Positions 56,212 through 64,000 of a stretch of 64,000 bases of DNA are shown here, in pieces. Both the position numbers and the translations under genes were made by a program. Origin of the DNA: a virus; IMG/VR virus record IMGVR_UViG_3300044818_000015, positions 1-64,000 of that record. One strand, written 5' to 3'. The number at the start of each line of letters is the position of its first letter. Position 1 is the first letter of the stretch. The notes beneath the pieces are model-generated. The model did no database searches and was not told the DNA's origin. It was given only the letters and a program-made list of their open reading frames with translations.

Positions 56212-56777
56212 CAGTAGAGATCGATCTGGCAGTTGAGGTTCAGATGGGTTGTGCCCACTGCCGCGCCATAGAGCCGCAAGTCTCCGGTGGTGTACAAGAA
56301 AAGCATCGCTGCGCCCCACGTATTGGACCCGCTGCTGTAGGTCGCGATGCGGCCCACCAGGGAGATATCCGCGCGGAAGTAGCCTGCGGGCATCGTGCAG
56401 AGCACTATCGCGTCGGTAATGACACCACCCGAGAGCTGCCCGCGCAGGTGCAGCTTGTCAGGCGTCGACTCTTTGGAATAGACTTGGGCGCCATAGGTGG
56501 GTACGTTTGCCGATGCCCATCCGTTTTGCGGCGCAGGCAGGGCGATCCACGCTGGCACCACAGCGCCACCGGATGCTATCACTGCCGGCGCGTCCTCAAG
56601 CGCGGTCACTGCCGCGTCCAGCTTCCCGATCGCGCGCAGGGTGCCTTTCCAGAAGTCGTACCAAACCCGGTTCACGCCTCCCAGCCTGGAGATCATGCCG
56701 GCGGATTCGTCGCTGCCGTCTCCGTCGAACATCGCCGAGCGGATCGGGACTTCATTATGGCGGTCGGGATTAACCAC
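56211..56777 (-). CDS. Tail fibre / receptor-binding tip protein, 188 aa
   Basis: The N-terminal coiled segment (VWYDFWKGTLRAIGKLDAAV) is followed by NGWASANVPTYGAQVYSKES, LHLRGQLSGGVITDAIVLCT, MPAGYFRADISLVGRIA. The LHLRGxLxGG...IxxLPxGYRP-like motif is a widespread phage receptor-binding tip. Stop overlaps the next gene. Confidence 0.7.
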   Translation of the reverse strand: MVNPDRHNEVPIRSAMFDGDGSDESAGMISRLGGVNRVWYDFWKGTLRAIGKLDAAVTALEDAPAVIASGGAVVPAWIALPAPQNGWASANVPTYGAQVYSKESTPDKLHLRGQLSGGVITDAIVLCTMPAGYFRADISLVGRIATYSSGSNTWGAAMLFLYTTGDLRLYGAAVGTTHLNLNCQIDLY

Positions 56778-56778
56778 C

Positions 56779-58896
56779 TTACGAGATCCCCAGTTCCACG
56801 TCCAGATAGGCGTTAATCAGGGCCTTCGGCGCATTTCCCGTCACCGTCAACCGGAATACCCGGTCATCGGCGCTGCCGAGCTGCCAGAACACTACGCGGT
56901 CCATCGTGTTTACGGTCGACGCGGTAATCGTGAATGCCGGTCCGCCGCCCTCGAATGTATGGCCGCCGTCGTCGGACCATTCGAGCTCCACCGTCAGGGC
57001 TATTCCGCCCTTGGCTGTTTCGAGATCGAGCTGCCATTTGAGGAAGAATTGCCGCAAGCGCTCTTCGCAGATATGCGGCAGAGTGCGGAAGCACGCCATC
57101 TCGTGGCTGTCGTCGGTATAGATGGTGGGCGACAACTCGTAGATCTTTCCGTTCTGGTAGTCGCCGATCCAGTGCTTGCCCCAGACGTAGCAGTGGCAAT
57201 TGGCGCGATGCCGGTGCTCTGCCGCCGGGCCGGGCACATTGCTCCAGGAAGTGCGCTCATGCCACATGGGCTTGCCCATTTCAAGCGAGGACGTGCGGTC
57301 GTACACCCAGGTCTCATCCGCATCGGGAAAGGTGACTTGCCATAATTCGTGGCCATCCAATCGATAGGAGAAGCCGATCGCATCCGAGGACTGCGCGAAG
57401 GTTTTCCAGTGCGCTTCGAGCGCGAACGTGGAAATGCGTTCCGGCTGATAGCCTTTGACGTAATAAGCCAGGGGCCCGCCGGCCAGGCTGCCTCCGATGA
57501 AGGCGAGTCCATCGCGAAATCCGGCTACCGACGCCGGCGCGAAGATGCCAACGCTCATGGTCGCCCCGTCATCGCGTTGCAGCGGGAAGCTGGTTGCATC
57601 CGCCGCTGGCCCGCGCCATACTTCGCTCTTCGATTCGCCGAGGACGTACAACTCGGAGTGGTCGGAGTAAAGAGCGCCGATATTGTCGGGGTAGGTCTCC
57701 TTGCGGGCGCTATCGAGAGGAGCGAATATGGTGCCGTCGCCCGCCGCGGAGGCCTGCATGAGCTTCGATGAGGGCGGCGCGACGATGAAATAGCTGTTGA
57801 GGAATGCCCCCGATGCGGCCTCGAGGATCGGATTCATCGCAAACGTGTAGGTTCCGGGAGCGACGACTGTCCCGAGTTCCAGGCTTGTGGGGCTCGTCAC
57901 GCTGGTCGGACTGCCCATGGATGTGCCGTCAAGCAGCAGAGTGGCCCCCACGATCCCAAAGGCGACCCCCACTCCGGCCATAGGAAACAAATCCCCTGAA
58001 TCCCAGGTAAGCGTGGTGCCCGCCACCGTTGCCGTTCCGTTCAGGCCGGCAACCACGTAGAACTGCGCGAGCGATACGCCCGGGTCCGTCGCCAGATTCA
58101 CGCGGTAGCCCGCGGGCGCGGGGACATTCGTCACCGTGTAGATCACGTTATTGATCTGGATGGCGGAGCCCGCCTGCAGGGTGGGGAAAAGAGTAAGCGT
58201 GCCGGTAGCCGGACTTGCCACGTAAACCGAGTAATCGACAGCCGCGGCGTTCGTCGTCGATTCTACGGTGACCAGGGACGTCGGACTAAGGGGGAGTTTG
58301 ACGTGGCAGGCCACGCCATCGATCGTGATCAGGTCGCCCGAGATCAAGCCCGCAAAAGTCTGCCCGCTAAACCAGGACACCAACTGCCCGGCGCTGGTGA
58401 CCCTTCCAATCCGGGAAAGGGTATCGGCTGTTCCGGTTATCGGATCTCCAGACACCGGTCCGAGTCCGTTGTCGATGTAGAACCGTCCGGCGCTCACAAT
58501 TCCCAGTTGATCGCCGTTCGGAAGCATCTGCACCGGCAGGCCGTCGTCGCCCACGTCGCCGCGCGCTGTGTGGTCGGCCGGTCCGCCGAGGCCGATGATG
58601 GTTCCGTCCTGGGCAATCTCGTAGAGCTTCGATCCCACCACCGCGAACATGCGCCCGCCCGAGCCGTCGAGAGGATACAGTGGGGAGCCGCCTGCCAGTA
58701 AGCCGCGTACGCCAGTGAACCCGGTTCCTAGCTGGACCAGCGCCGCGGCCAGCCCCGGGCATGAGCGCAGATAGCCGACACACTTCTCGCCGTCCACCTC
58801 CACCACTTCGGAGAACAGGTTGACGCTCCGCTGGCAGGCAACGTTCTTCGAGGCGAGCGAGTAACTGGGAGAGAGCCAGCCTTTAAATGGGGCCAT
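56779..58896 (-). CDS. P22 gp10-like tail hub / DNA-stabilisation protein, 705 aa
   Basis: Begins MAPFKGWLSPSYSLASKNVA, CQRSVNLFSEVVE, like packaged-DNA-stabilisation proteins with their RxxNLFxE start. Later signatures: LYSDHSELYVLGESKSEVW, GIFAPASVAGFRDGLAFIGG, ALEAHWKTFAQSSDAIGFSY, GHELWQVTFPDADETWVYDR. In P22 gp10 closes the portal channel and joins the tail. A roughly 200-residue middle part is beta-rich and looks like an insertion. No clear Shine-Dalgarno. Confidence 0.8.
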   Translation of the reverse strand: MAPFKGWLSPSYSLASKNVACQRSVNLFSEVVEVDGEKCVGYLRSCPGLAAALVQLGTGFTGVRGLLAGGSPLYPLDGSGGRMFAVVGSKLYEIAQDGTIIGLGGPADHTARGDVGDDGLPVQMLPNGDQLGIVSAGRFYIDNGLGPVSGDPITGTADTLSRIGRVTSAGQLVSWFSGQTFAGLISGDLITIDGVACHVKLPLSPTSLVTVESTTNAAAVDYSVYVASPATGTLTLFPTLQAGSAIQINNVIYTVTNVPAPAGYRVNLATDPGVSLAQFYVVAGLNGTATVAGTTLTWDSGDLFPMAGVGVAFGIVGATLLLDGTSMGSPTSVTSPTSLELGTVVAPGTYTFAMNPILEAASGAFLNSYFIVAPPSSKLMQASAAGDGTIFAPLDSARKETYPDNIGALYSDHSELYVLGESKSEVWRGPAADATSFPLQRDDGATMSVGIFAPASVAGFRDGLAFIGGSLAGGPLAYYVKGYQPERISTFALEAHWKTFAQSSDAIGFSYRLDGHELWQVTFPDADETWVYDRTSSLEMGKPMWHERTSWSNVPGPAAEHRHRANCHCYVWGKHWIGDYQNGKIYELSPTIYTDDSHEMACFRTLPHICEERLRQFFLKWQLDLETAKGGIALTVELEWSDDGGHTFEGGGPAFTITASTVNTMDRVVFWQLGSADDRVFRLTVTGNAPKALINAYLDVELGIS

Positions 58897-58931
58897 AGTG
58901 AGTGTAGAGTTAGGGAAGTGGAGGTGCGGAC

Positions 58932-59216
58932 ATGCAAACGCTGAATCTGGAGGCGCCGACGATGCGGCCCTATGGCCAACGGGTTGGCAAGCTAACCCGC
59001 TTTGGAGGAACGTGGCTCGATCTGGACCGGATCGAAGGCGTCGTATTCGGGCCGGAGGACGGTTGCGGATCTGAGGTATCCCTCAGCGGAGGCGACAGAC
59101 TGCACCTTTCCTTTGAAGATGCGGAATGCCTGCGGGTTTACCTCACCGCATTCGAGTCCATTCAAAGAGACGTGGACAGCATTCCTGTAGCGTCCGGCGT
59201 AGAATCTGCGCCGTAA
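58932..59216 (+). CDS. Small plus-strand cargo gene inside the late module, 94 aa
   Basis: GGAGGTGCGGAC upstream. MQTLNLEAPTMRPYGQRVGK, GGTWLDLDRIEGVVFGPEDG, DRLHLSFEDAECLRVYLTAF. Small beta-rich protein opposite to the late genes. Its C-terminus (VASGVESAP) lies in a type-A repeat at 59190-59240. Moron-like. Confidence 0.6.
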   Translation: MQTLNLEAPTMRPYGQRVGKLTRFGGTWLDLDRIEGVVFGPEDGCGSEVSLSGGDRLHLSFEDAECLRVYLTAFESIQRDVDSIPVASGVESAP

Positions 59217-59240
59217 GCCAACGCAGTGCGTGCCCGACGA
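59190..59240 (+). repeat. Dispersed boundary repeat, type A
   Basis: AGCGTCCGGCGTAGAATCTG to CGCAGTGCGTGCCCGACGA, covering the end of the 58932 gene. Its right half resembles 62942-62994 (CAACGCAGxxx...GTGCCCGA). Confidence 0.7.
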
Positions 59241-59248
59241 CGCATGAC

Positions 59249-60043
59249 TTAATCGCCAGTCCGGTAATTGAAGCCGCTGCGCCCGCTCCGAATCGGCATG
59301 ATCCCCGGGTTGCAGTCCATCTGCGGCGTCTGCGCGTTCAACCGTTGGATCTTCGCCAGTGCCTCGGTCGCCAGCATCACTACGCCCTCTTTGAGAGGCT
59401 TGTCCCATTCCATGGCGAGACGGATTGCCAGGTGATAGCGCACGGCATCGAGATATCCAGGCGGCACGCTGAAGGTTGTCGCTCCATCGAGAATTGCTCC
59501 CGCGATCGGCTGCCAGGAGGAAAGCCATACCAAATCGGCCGAGCTCTGCGGTACCGGCCAGAGGTTCGCGGTCGCATAGGGATAACTCGTCGCGTAGTAC
59601 AGCCGCTGCGGGATCGTGCTGCCCGTGCCCGGCAGCGGGATCGATTGAAACTGGTCGGAATTGATTACTTGCAGTTCCAGGTGCAGCGGCGATGCCGGGT
59701 TGGTCATCACCACGAGCATCGCTTTGGTGACTTTCACCGGACGGCTGGCGTCCCAGTTGCCCTGCGGCCCCACGGTGTACTGCGCCTGGCCCGCCACCAG
59801 GGCAAACGATTGTGTCAGCGTGCAGTAGGCGTTCAGCTCGTCCACTGCCCAGGAATCGAGCATGGCGTTGAGGATAAAAAGCGCGTCCGTAAGCTCGCTA
59901 TCGCTGTATCCGAATCCCGGGAGTAACTGGCCGATGCACCGGAACGAGCTGCGTAACAGATCGCTGACCAGGACGCCGGCGCCCGCGATCGTCCCGCCGC
60001 CGGCCAGGGGTTGGTTGAATAGTGCAGTGTTAAATTCGCCCAT
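59249..60043 (-). CDS. P22 gp4-like tail accessory / connector protein, 264 aa
   Basis: LRSSFRCIGQLLPGFGYSDS, ELTDALFILNAMLDSWAVDE, LNAYCTLTQSFALVAGQAQY then Pro-rich loops, and GYLDAVRYHLAIRLAMEWDK. These are the helical signatures of gp4-type head-completion proteins that extend the portal. A second, shorter relative lies at 63002-63658 with the same landmarks, so the genome carries two. GAGGACACCACC precedes the ATG. Confidence 0.75.
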   Translation of the reverse strand: MGEFNTALFNQPLAGGGTIAGAGVLVSDLLRSSFRCIGQLLPGFGYSDSELTDALFILNAMLDSWAVDELNAYCTLTQSFALVAGQAQYTVGPQGNWDASRPVKVTKAMLVVMTNPASPLHLELQVINSDQFQSIPLPGTGSTIPQRLYYATSYPYATANLWPVPQSSADLVWLSSWQPIAGAILDGATTFSVPPGYLDAVRYHLAIRLAMEWDKPLKEGVVMLATEALAKIQRLNAQTPQMDCNPGIMPIRSGRSGFNYRTGD

Positions 60044-60061
60044 GGTGGTGTCCTCGGGCGC

Positions 60062-62863
60062 TTAATAGGACGGATAAAACTTCGAAGTACCGGGGTCGTA
60101 GCACATTTGCATGGCCTTGCCGATGACTCCGGTGCTCGCGATCGCGATGTTGCCGGCGTTGGTGGTGGTGTAGGCCGCATCCGGGATCCAGTTGAGGCAG
60201 CCGCCCGTGAAGCCCGCAGGCAGCGTCACCGTAACAATGGCGGCCGTGCCCGTGACGTGGAACATCGCGCCAGTGGGAAGGATTGTTGCCGCGCTTGCCA
60301 CGTTGGCGCCCACCAGGTTGTTGTTGTAAGTGGGCAATCCTCCCAGCCAGAGCAGGGTGCCATCGGAGTAGTAGAACGTCGGGACATTCCGCCGTGCGGC
60401 GTAGGTGTTGCCGATGGTGGCGCCGGCGGTAAAAGCAACCACCCCATCGACGGCGGTGAAGTAGCCGCTGCGTCCGGCCCAGGCGGATCCAGACGCAGGC
60501 ACGGAGCCCGCCGGTCCGATGGCGGTGATCGTAGTTGTGCCGGTGATATTGAAATTGGGATTGAGGGGCATCGTCAGGGTCGCCGCGGAGGCCACCGTGC
60601 CTTGCACGTCCGAGACGCCCAGATTGAACCCCATCGTCAAGTGGGTCGGGAACGTAGCGCCGCCTAAATTGATAGCGATAGGCCCGGTGGTGAATGGTCC
60701 GGTGAAGGAAGCGCCCGAGAGATCGTTCCCGGCGATCACAACATTGGCGCCGCCGGCCTCGGCCAGGATTCCCCAGGCTGCCTTGCTGGAATGGATGACG
60801 TTGTTGGTAATTATGGCGCTGGCCCCGTTGAGGATGATGCAGCCAATCGAGGCCGAGGACGCCTCATTGCAGTCGGTGATCGAGTTGCCTGAGATCACCG
60901 CTTGCCGCCCCTGCGCCGCATTCAACTGAATGGCGGCGTTCTTCAGGGAGCGAAAATTGTTATCGGTGATCGAAATCACTCCGAACGGCGCTCCGCCGCT
61001 TGTAGTTTGCAGGACGGCGTAATTGCAGGTTGCCGCCCCGCCGACGTCGGAATTGTGAATATAGATGTCCCCCGCGTTGGCGCTCGCGGTGTTGGCAATT
61101 TGGAACGCGGCTCCGTTGGCGGCGCATCCATCCACCAGCAGATCATCGATATCGATGCTGGCCAGATACCAGATGGGATACCCGGTTAATCCGCCCGGTA
61201 CCATTTTTATGAACGCATCGCCGCCAGCGCCACGGACGTGCGAGATGCCGATGCCATCAGCCGCCTGGATGTTGATGGCGACCGCGCCCGAGGTTTGTGT
61301 GGTCGCTGGGCTGATCGAGAAAATCTCGCCGTTCGTGACGGTGATATCGGAGTTGCTTTGCAGCCCGACCGTGGCGGTGAACAGGATGGCGTCGAGCGCA
61401 TGGGCCTGGTTTTGCAAGTAGAAGTTGTTGAGACTCGAATTCGACGCGGCGTCGAACACTACTTGGTGCGGCCCGTCATAGATGCGGATGCCGTCAATGT
61501 GGCAGGAAACTTTGACGCAGTAGATGGCGGCCCCGGTCGATTGCGCGGCGGTGGTGTAGTTGTTGATGGTCAGGTTGCGGACATAGGTCTGCTTCACCGG
61601 GCTTGTGGAAGCCGTGTCCGCGATCAGCAACAGATCGCCATTGGCATGATCCTCCGGCCGGGTGATCGAATATTGCGCCCCGGTGTTCTTGCCGTCGAGC
61701 GTGAAGTTACCGAGCGGAAAGGTGACCTTCCCGTGCATCACGATCCCGGCCTCCGGATTCAGTTCCGCCGTCCCGCCTCCATAGGTGGCGAACAGGTAAC
61801 CCAGAGCTTCCTGGATCCCGCCCGTCGCACTGAGGACCGTCCAGGCGCCTGAGTGATTGTTGGCGGGCGACACCTGCACCGTCCCGGATGCCAGTCCCGA
61901 GGTACATGTGCCGCCGGCGGAGACCAGCGCTTCCGCCGTGCCGCTTCCACCGGTGATATAGAGTGTGCTGGCATAGACCCCGTTTGCCACGATTCCCACC
62001 GGGCAGGGAATCAGCGTGATGGATTGCAGCCCACCGCCGCCCGTCAGAGTGCCGCCGGGCGTTTGCACAGGGAAGTCGAAATCCGGAACGTATGCCGTGG
62101 CCGCTGTCTTGAAGGCCCCGCTAAAGGGCGTCGTGGCGTCCGCTCGGTACCGCTGAAACGGCGCCGTGCCGGTGGGAGTTACTGCCGGCAGCACACCCGA
62201 GTCCACCAATGCGCCGTCCGAGTCATACTTCGGCACCGTTCCTACGCCCGGGGCGCTTGAAGCGGCCATCTGCACTTTCGTGGTGTTCAATCCGCGGGTG
62301 CTGCCGTTCAGTAGCGCCTGCAGGCCCAGAGGCGCGGTGACCTGGCCCGTTCCTCCTTTATTGATAGGGATCGTGGGCCCCGAGGTTGTGCCCGGGATAT
62401 TGGCCATGCTCGCGCCGAGCGCCGTCTCGATGGCCTCTACTTCCACCCGGTTCACATTGTGGTGCCACGCCGTCATGAGCACCGCAACGCAACCGTGAGG
62501 GGTCGTCCCGACGCACGTCGCGCCAGTTGAAGTATGTACGGCGGCGGTGGTGCCATCGAAGGCGCGTCCGTTGATATTCGGGCAGGCTCCGGTGGCTCCT
62601 ACGTTCAGAACGTTCGCCCCTGCTACGCCGCAGATCGAGATAATCTCCGAATCGACGCTGACCAGCATGTTGGCGACGAAGCCCGTGGTCGAGGCCACAA
62701 CCAGCACTGTGTCGCCCACCAGCGTGGTCGAGGTCAGATTCGTCTGGAGCCGGTTGACGGCCACCTTGAGTTGGCTGTCGGCGGCTACCGCGGTCGGGAA
62801 TTGCGCCGTCTGCGCGCAGGCCGATACTACGGCCATGACAAGTAAGAGGGCGAGGTTTCGCAT
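60062..62863 (-). CDS. Tail fibre/spike with beta-helix and a lipoprotein-like signal, 933 aa
   Basis: The N-terminus MRNLALLLVMAVVSACAQTA reads as a signal peptide with a lipobox-like VSAC. After it come TTLVGDTVLVVASTTGF, PTIPINKGGTGQ (a phage fibre repeat) and, from about residue 360, a right-handed parallel beta-helix with turns such as DITVTNGEIFSI, IDIDDLLVDGC, SITDNNFRSLKN, NSITDCNE, NVVIAGNDL. The C-terminus LNWIPDAAYTTTNAGNIAIA resembles other Acidobacteria-phage fibres. A secretion signal on a virion fibre is unusual and may mark a host-derived front end. No catalytic residues assigned. Confidence 0.75.
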   Translation of the reverse strand: MRNLALLLVMAVVSACAQTAQFPTAVAADSQLKVAVNRLQTNLTSTTLVGDTVLVVASTTGFVANMLVSVDSEIISICGVAGANVLNVGATGACPNINGRAFDGTTAAVHTSTGATCVGTTPHGCVAVLMTAWHHNVNRVEVEAIETALGASMANIPGTTSGPTIPINKGGTGQVTAPLGLQALLNGSTRGLNTTKVQMAASSAPGVGTVPKYDSDGALVDSGVLPAVTPTGTAPFQRYRADATTPFSGAFKTAATAYVPDFDFPVQTPGGTLTGGGGLQSITLIPCPVGIVANGVYASTLYITGGSGTAEALVSAGGTCTSGLASGTVQVSPANNHSGAWTVLSATGGIQEALGYLFATYGGGTAELNPEAGIVMHGKVTFPLGNFTLDGKNTGAQYSITRPEDHANGDLLLIADTASTSPVKQTYVRNLTINNYTTAAQSTGAAIYCVKVSCHIDGIRIYDGPHQVVFDAASNSSLNNFYLQNQAHALDAILFTATVGLQSNSDITVTNGEIFSISPATTQTSGAVAINIQAADGIGISHVRGAGGDAFIKMVPGGLTGYPIWYLASIDIDDLLVDGCAANGAAFQIANTASANAGDIYIHNSDVGGAATCNYAVLQTTSGGAPFGVISITDNNFRSLKNAAIQLNAAQGRQAVISGNSITDCNEASSASIGCIILNGASAIITNNVIHSSKAAWGILAEAGGANVVIAGNDLSGASFTGPFTTGPIAINLGGATFPTHLTMGFNLGVSDVQGTVASAATLTMPLNPNFNITGTTTITAIGPAGSVPASGSAWAGRSGYFTAVDGVVAFTAGATIGNTYAARRNVPTFYYSDGTLLWLGGLPTYNNNLVGANVASAATILPTGAMFHVTGTAAIVTVTLPAGFTGGCLNWIPDAAYTTTNAGNIAIASTGVIGKAMQMCYDPGTSKFYPSY

Positions 62864-63001
62864 TTTAGGGGAATTCCTTTAACTGCTTTTTGGGTTGAAC
62901 AATCTACTCGCGGGGCGCGGTGTTACCAGGAGCCGGCTTAAGCGGCCGGCGTAGAAGCTACCGGCGAAGCAACGCAGCAAACGTGCCCGAAGAAAACTGT
63001 C
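62864..63001. other. Gap containing a type-A repeat
   Basis: Between the connector gene's stop and the fibre gene's start; AAAGGA near 62875 is the fibre's ribosome site. A full type-A repeat fills 62942-62994. Confidence 0.5.
62942..62994 (+). repeat. Dispersed boundary repeat, type A, in the late module
   Basis: GCGGCCGGCGTAGAAG to CAAACGTGCCCGAAGAA. Oriented opposite to the minus-strand genes around it. Confidence 0.7.
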
Positions 63002-63658
63002 TTACTGTTGTTGCGCCTGCGCGCTATGTTCGCTGGCGTTGCTAGCGCCTAAAGCCGACTTACACTGGTCGGCCACCAGCTTGATGGTGGGATCGAGCTT
63101 CCGCCCGAACTTCGGCGCCAGGTCCACTGCCAGGTTGTACAGGATGGCCTTCAGGTATCCCGGCGGGAAGTCGAGATCGAGCGCGGTATCGGTGACCGCG
63201 GCTAACTGGCTCCATACCCACAGCGACAGTGTTTGGCCGCCGTTCGGGATCGGATAGATGCGAATAGTCCCCACCGGGTAGGCGGCGTCGTACGTGAGTG
63301 CGCGGATCCGCGAGCCGGTCAACGCCGCGTCGTCCACTAATGCCTCGAACGTCAGGGCGTCCACCGGCTTTCCGTCGTCGCTCGTTCCGCCCGCCGTGGT
63401 CGATGCCCACGCTTCGATCTTCTCCGGCCGTGTGGGGAAAGTCCCGCCGGGTCCAGCGGTGAGGGTGGCCTGTCCGTTTACCAGCGCCGCGGTCACGCGC
63501 CCTACCGAGTAGACCGCCTGCCCCGTTGCGTTCCACTCGCCCAACAGCATATTCAGCCCTAGCAGGCTGGTTGTCCGCGCCTCGGGGCTAATTGTCTGTC
63601 CTGGGTAGCGGACGCCGAGGAGTAAGAGCGCTTCGAGAATCAGTTGATCGCCGGTCAT
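63002..63658 (-). CDS. Second gp4-like connector/tail accessory protein, 218 aa
   Basis: MTGDQLILEALLLLGVRYPG, TSLLGLNMLLGEWNATGQAV, later AAYPVGTIRIYPIPNGGQTL and GYLKAILYNLAVDLAPKFGR. Shares the order LNxxLxxW...A(V/I)xYxLA with the 264-aa protein downstream and with podovirus gp4-like proteins. The C-terminal tail is Ala/Gln-rich. Last large gene before the window's right edge; starts three bases after the coiled-coil gene's stop. Confidence 0.75.
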   Translation of the reverse strand: MTGDQLILEALLLLGVRYPGQTISPEARTTSLLGLNMLLGEWNATGQAVYSVGRVTAALVNGQATLTAGPGGTFPTRPEKIEAWASTTAGGTSDDGKPVDALTFEALVDDAALTGSRIRALTYDAAYPVGTIRIYPIPNGGQTLSLWVWSQLAAVTDTALDLDFPPGYLKAILYNLAVDLAPKFGRKLDPTIKLVADQCKSALGASNASEHSAQAQQQ

Positions 63659-63661
63659 GGG

Positions 63662-64000
63662 TTACTCCGTTGCCGGTTTCGGCGATGGTGCGGACTTTGC
63701 CTTCTTCGAGGCGGCAGCGCGCAGCTCGAGAACTTCGGCCACTCGCTCGGCGCAGTAGCTCTGCACGTCCGCGTGGTCTTTCGCCAGCCGCGCATGCTCG
63801 GCGGTCAACGTGGCGAAGGCGTCCTGCAGACGAAGGTTCTCGGCCTTCAGCTCCCCCAGTGTCGGTTCGGCCACCGGCGCCACCAACGGGATGGGCGGGT
63901 AGGGCGTATCCCTCCACGGGCTTTCGAGCGCGCGGTCTTCGGCTTCGCCGTTCACGGTCTTGGTGCTGCCATCCGGGTGATAGCGGACGCTCGGATAGGA
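63662..64000 (-). CDS. Coiled-coil phage protein, cut by the right window edge
   Basis: The frame stays open to base 64000, so the gene starts outside the window; the GTG at 63955 is internal. Visible from SYPSVRYHPDGSTKTVNGEA, then ESPWRDTPYPPIPLVAPVAE, LGELKAENLRLQDAFATLTA, EHARLAKDHADVQSYCAERV. RYHPDG...TVNxxxEDxALxxxWxDxP followed by a short coiled coil is common in small virion-region proteins of phages. Confidence 0.7.
   Translation of the reverse strand, partial: SYPSVRYHPDGSTKTVNGEAEDRALESPWRDTPYPPIPLVAPVAEPTLGELKAENLRLQDAFATLTAEHARLAKDHADVQSYCAERVAEVLELRAAASKKAKSAPSPKPATE

Overview
The window is a GC-rich, densely packed stretch of a tailed bacteriophage or integrated prophage. The likely host is an Acidobacterium of the Solibacter/Bryobacter type. 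Phage evidence: P22-like podovirus tail and connector proteins, ejection-type internal proteins, a giant polyvalent protein, a tyrosine integrase, a serine recombinase and dozens of overlapping small genes. Host evidence: a secreted protein with the Acidobacteria-typical TIGR03437-type domain, a DUF3309-like peptide and a fibre carrying a lipoprotein-type signal. All names come from motif reading, not database searches. No tRNA, rRNA or CRISPR array was seen.

Layout. (1) 1-2886, minus strand: a gene cut by the left edge, a serine recombinase, an unknown protein, a DUF3309-like peptide, a NusG/RfaH-like antiterminator and a hypothetical protein. (2) 2911-2981: a divergent control region with a 15-bp inverted repeat. 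(3) 3039-24779, plus strand: the early/accessory block. It holds a vWA protein, DNA-binding proteins, an oppositely oriented integrase beside a very structured non-coding stretch, a replication initiator with a DnaA-domain-I-like C-terminus controlled by palindromes, many small Cys-rich proteins, an HNH nuclease, a HerA-like ATPase and a beta-propeller protein. (4) 24864-29761, minus strand: DNA-metabolism block (Gp157-like, a zinc-ribbon protein, an HNH-like protein, an ASCH-like protein, single-pass peptides). (5) 29868-33048, plus strand: cargo genes (TIGR03437-type protein, aspartic protease with a DUF5678-like partner, small proteins). (6) 33367-64000, minus strand: late module read leftwards from beyond the right edge (coiled-coil protein, two gp4-like connectors, beta-helix fibre, gp10-like tail protein, fibre tip, acyltransferase-like protein, two ejection-type proteins, the 6541-aa polyvalent protein). 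Two short plus-strand cargo genes interrupt it.

If the genome is circular, the minus genes at the left edge would join the late transcript entering from the right. The NusG paralogue would then lie near the head of the late operon, with the 2930-2981 repeat separating early from late transcription.

Most unusual features: (a) a family of roughly 50-bp dispersed repeats with conserved ends and variable middles, sitting at gene boundaries on both strands and also in inter-domain linkers of the giant gene; (b) two short frames nested in the giant gene that have normal codon usage exactly where the giant frame becomes low-complexity, suggesting fusion through overprinted small genes; (c) a recurring Pro-x-Phe/Tyr-Ser/Ala-Arg linker motif in the giant protein that could mark processing sites.
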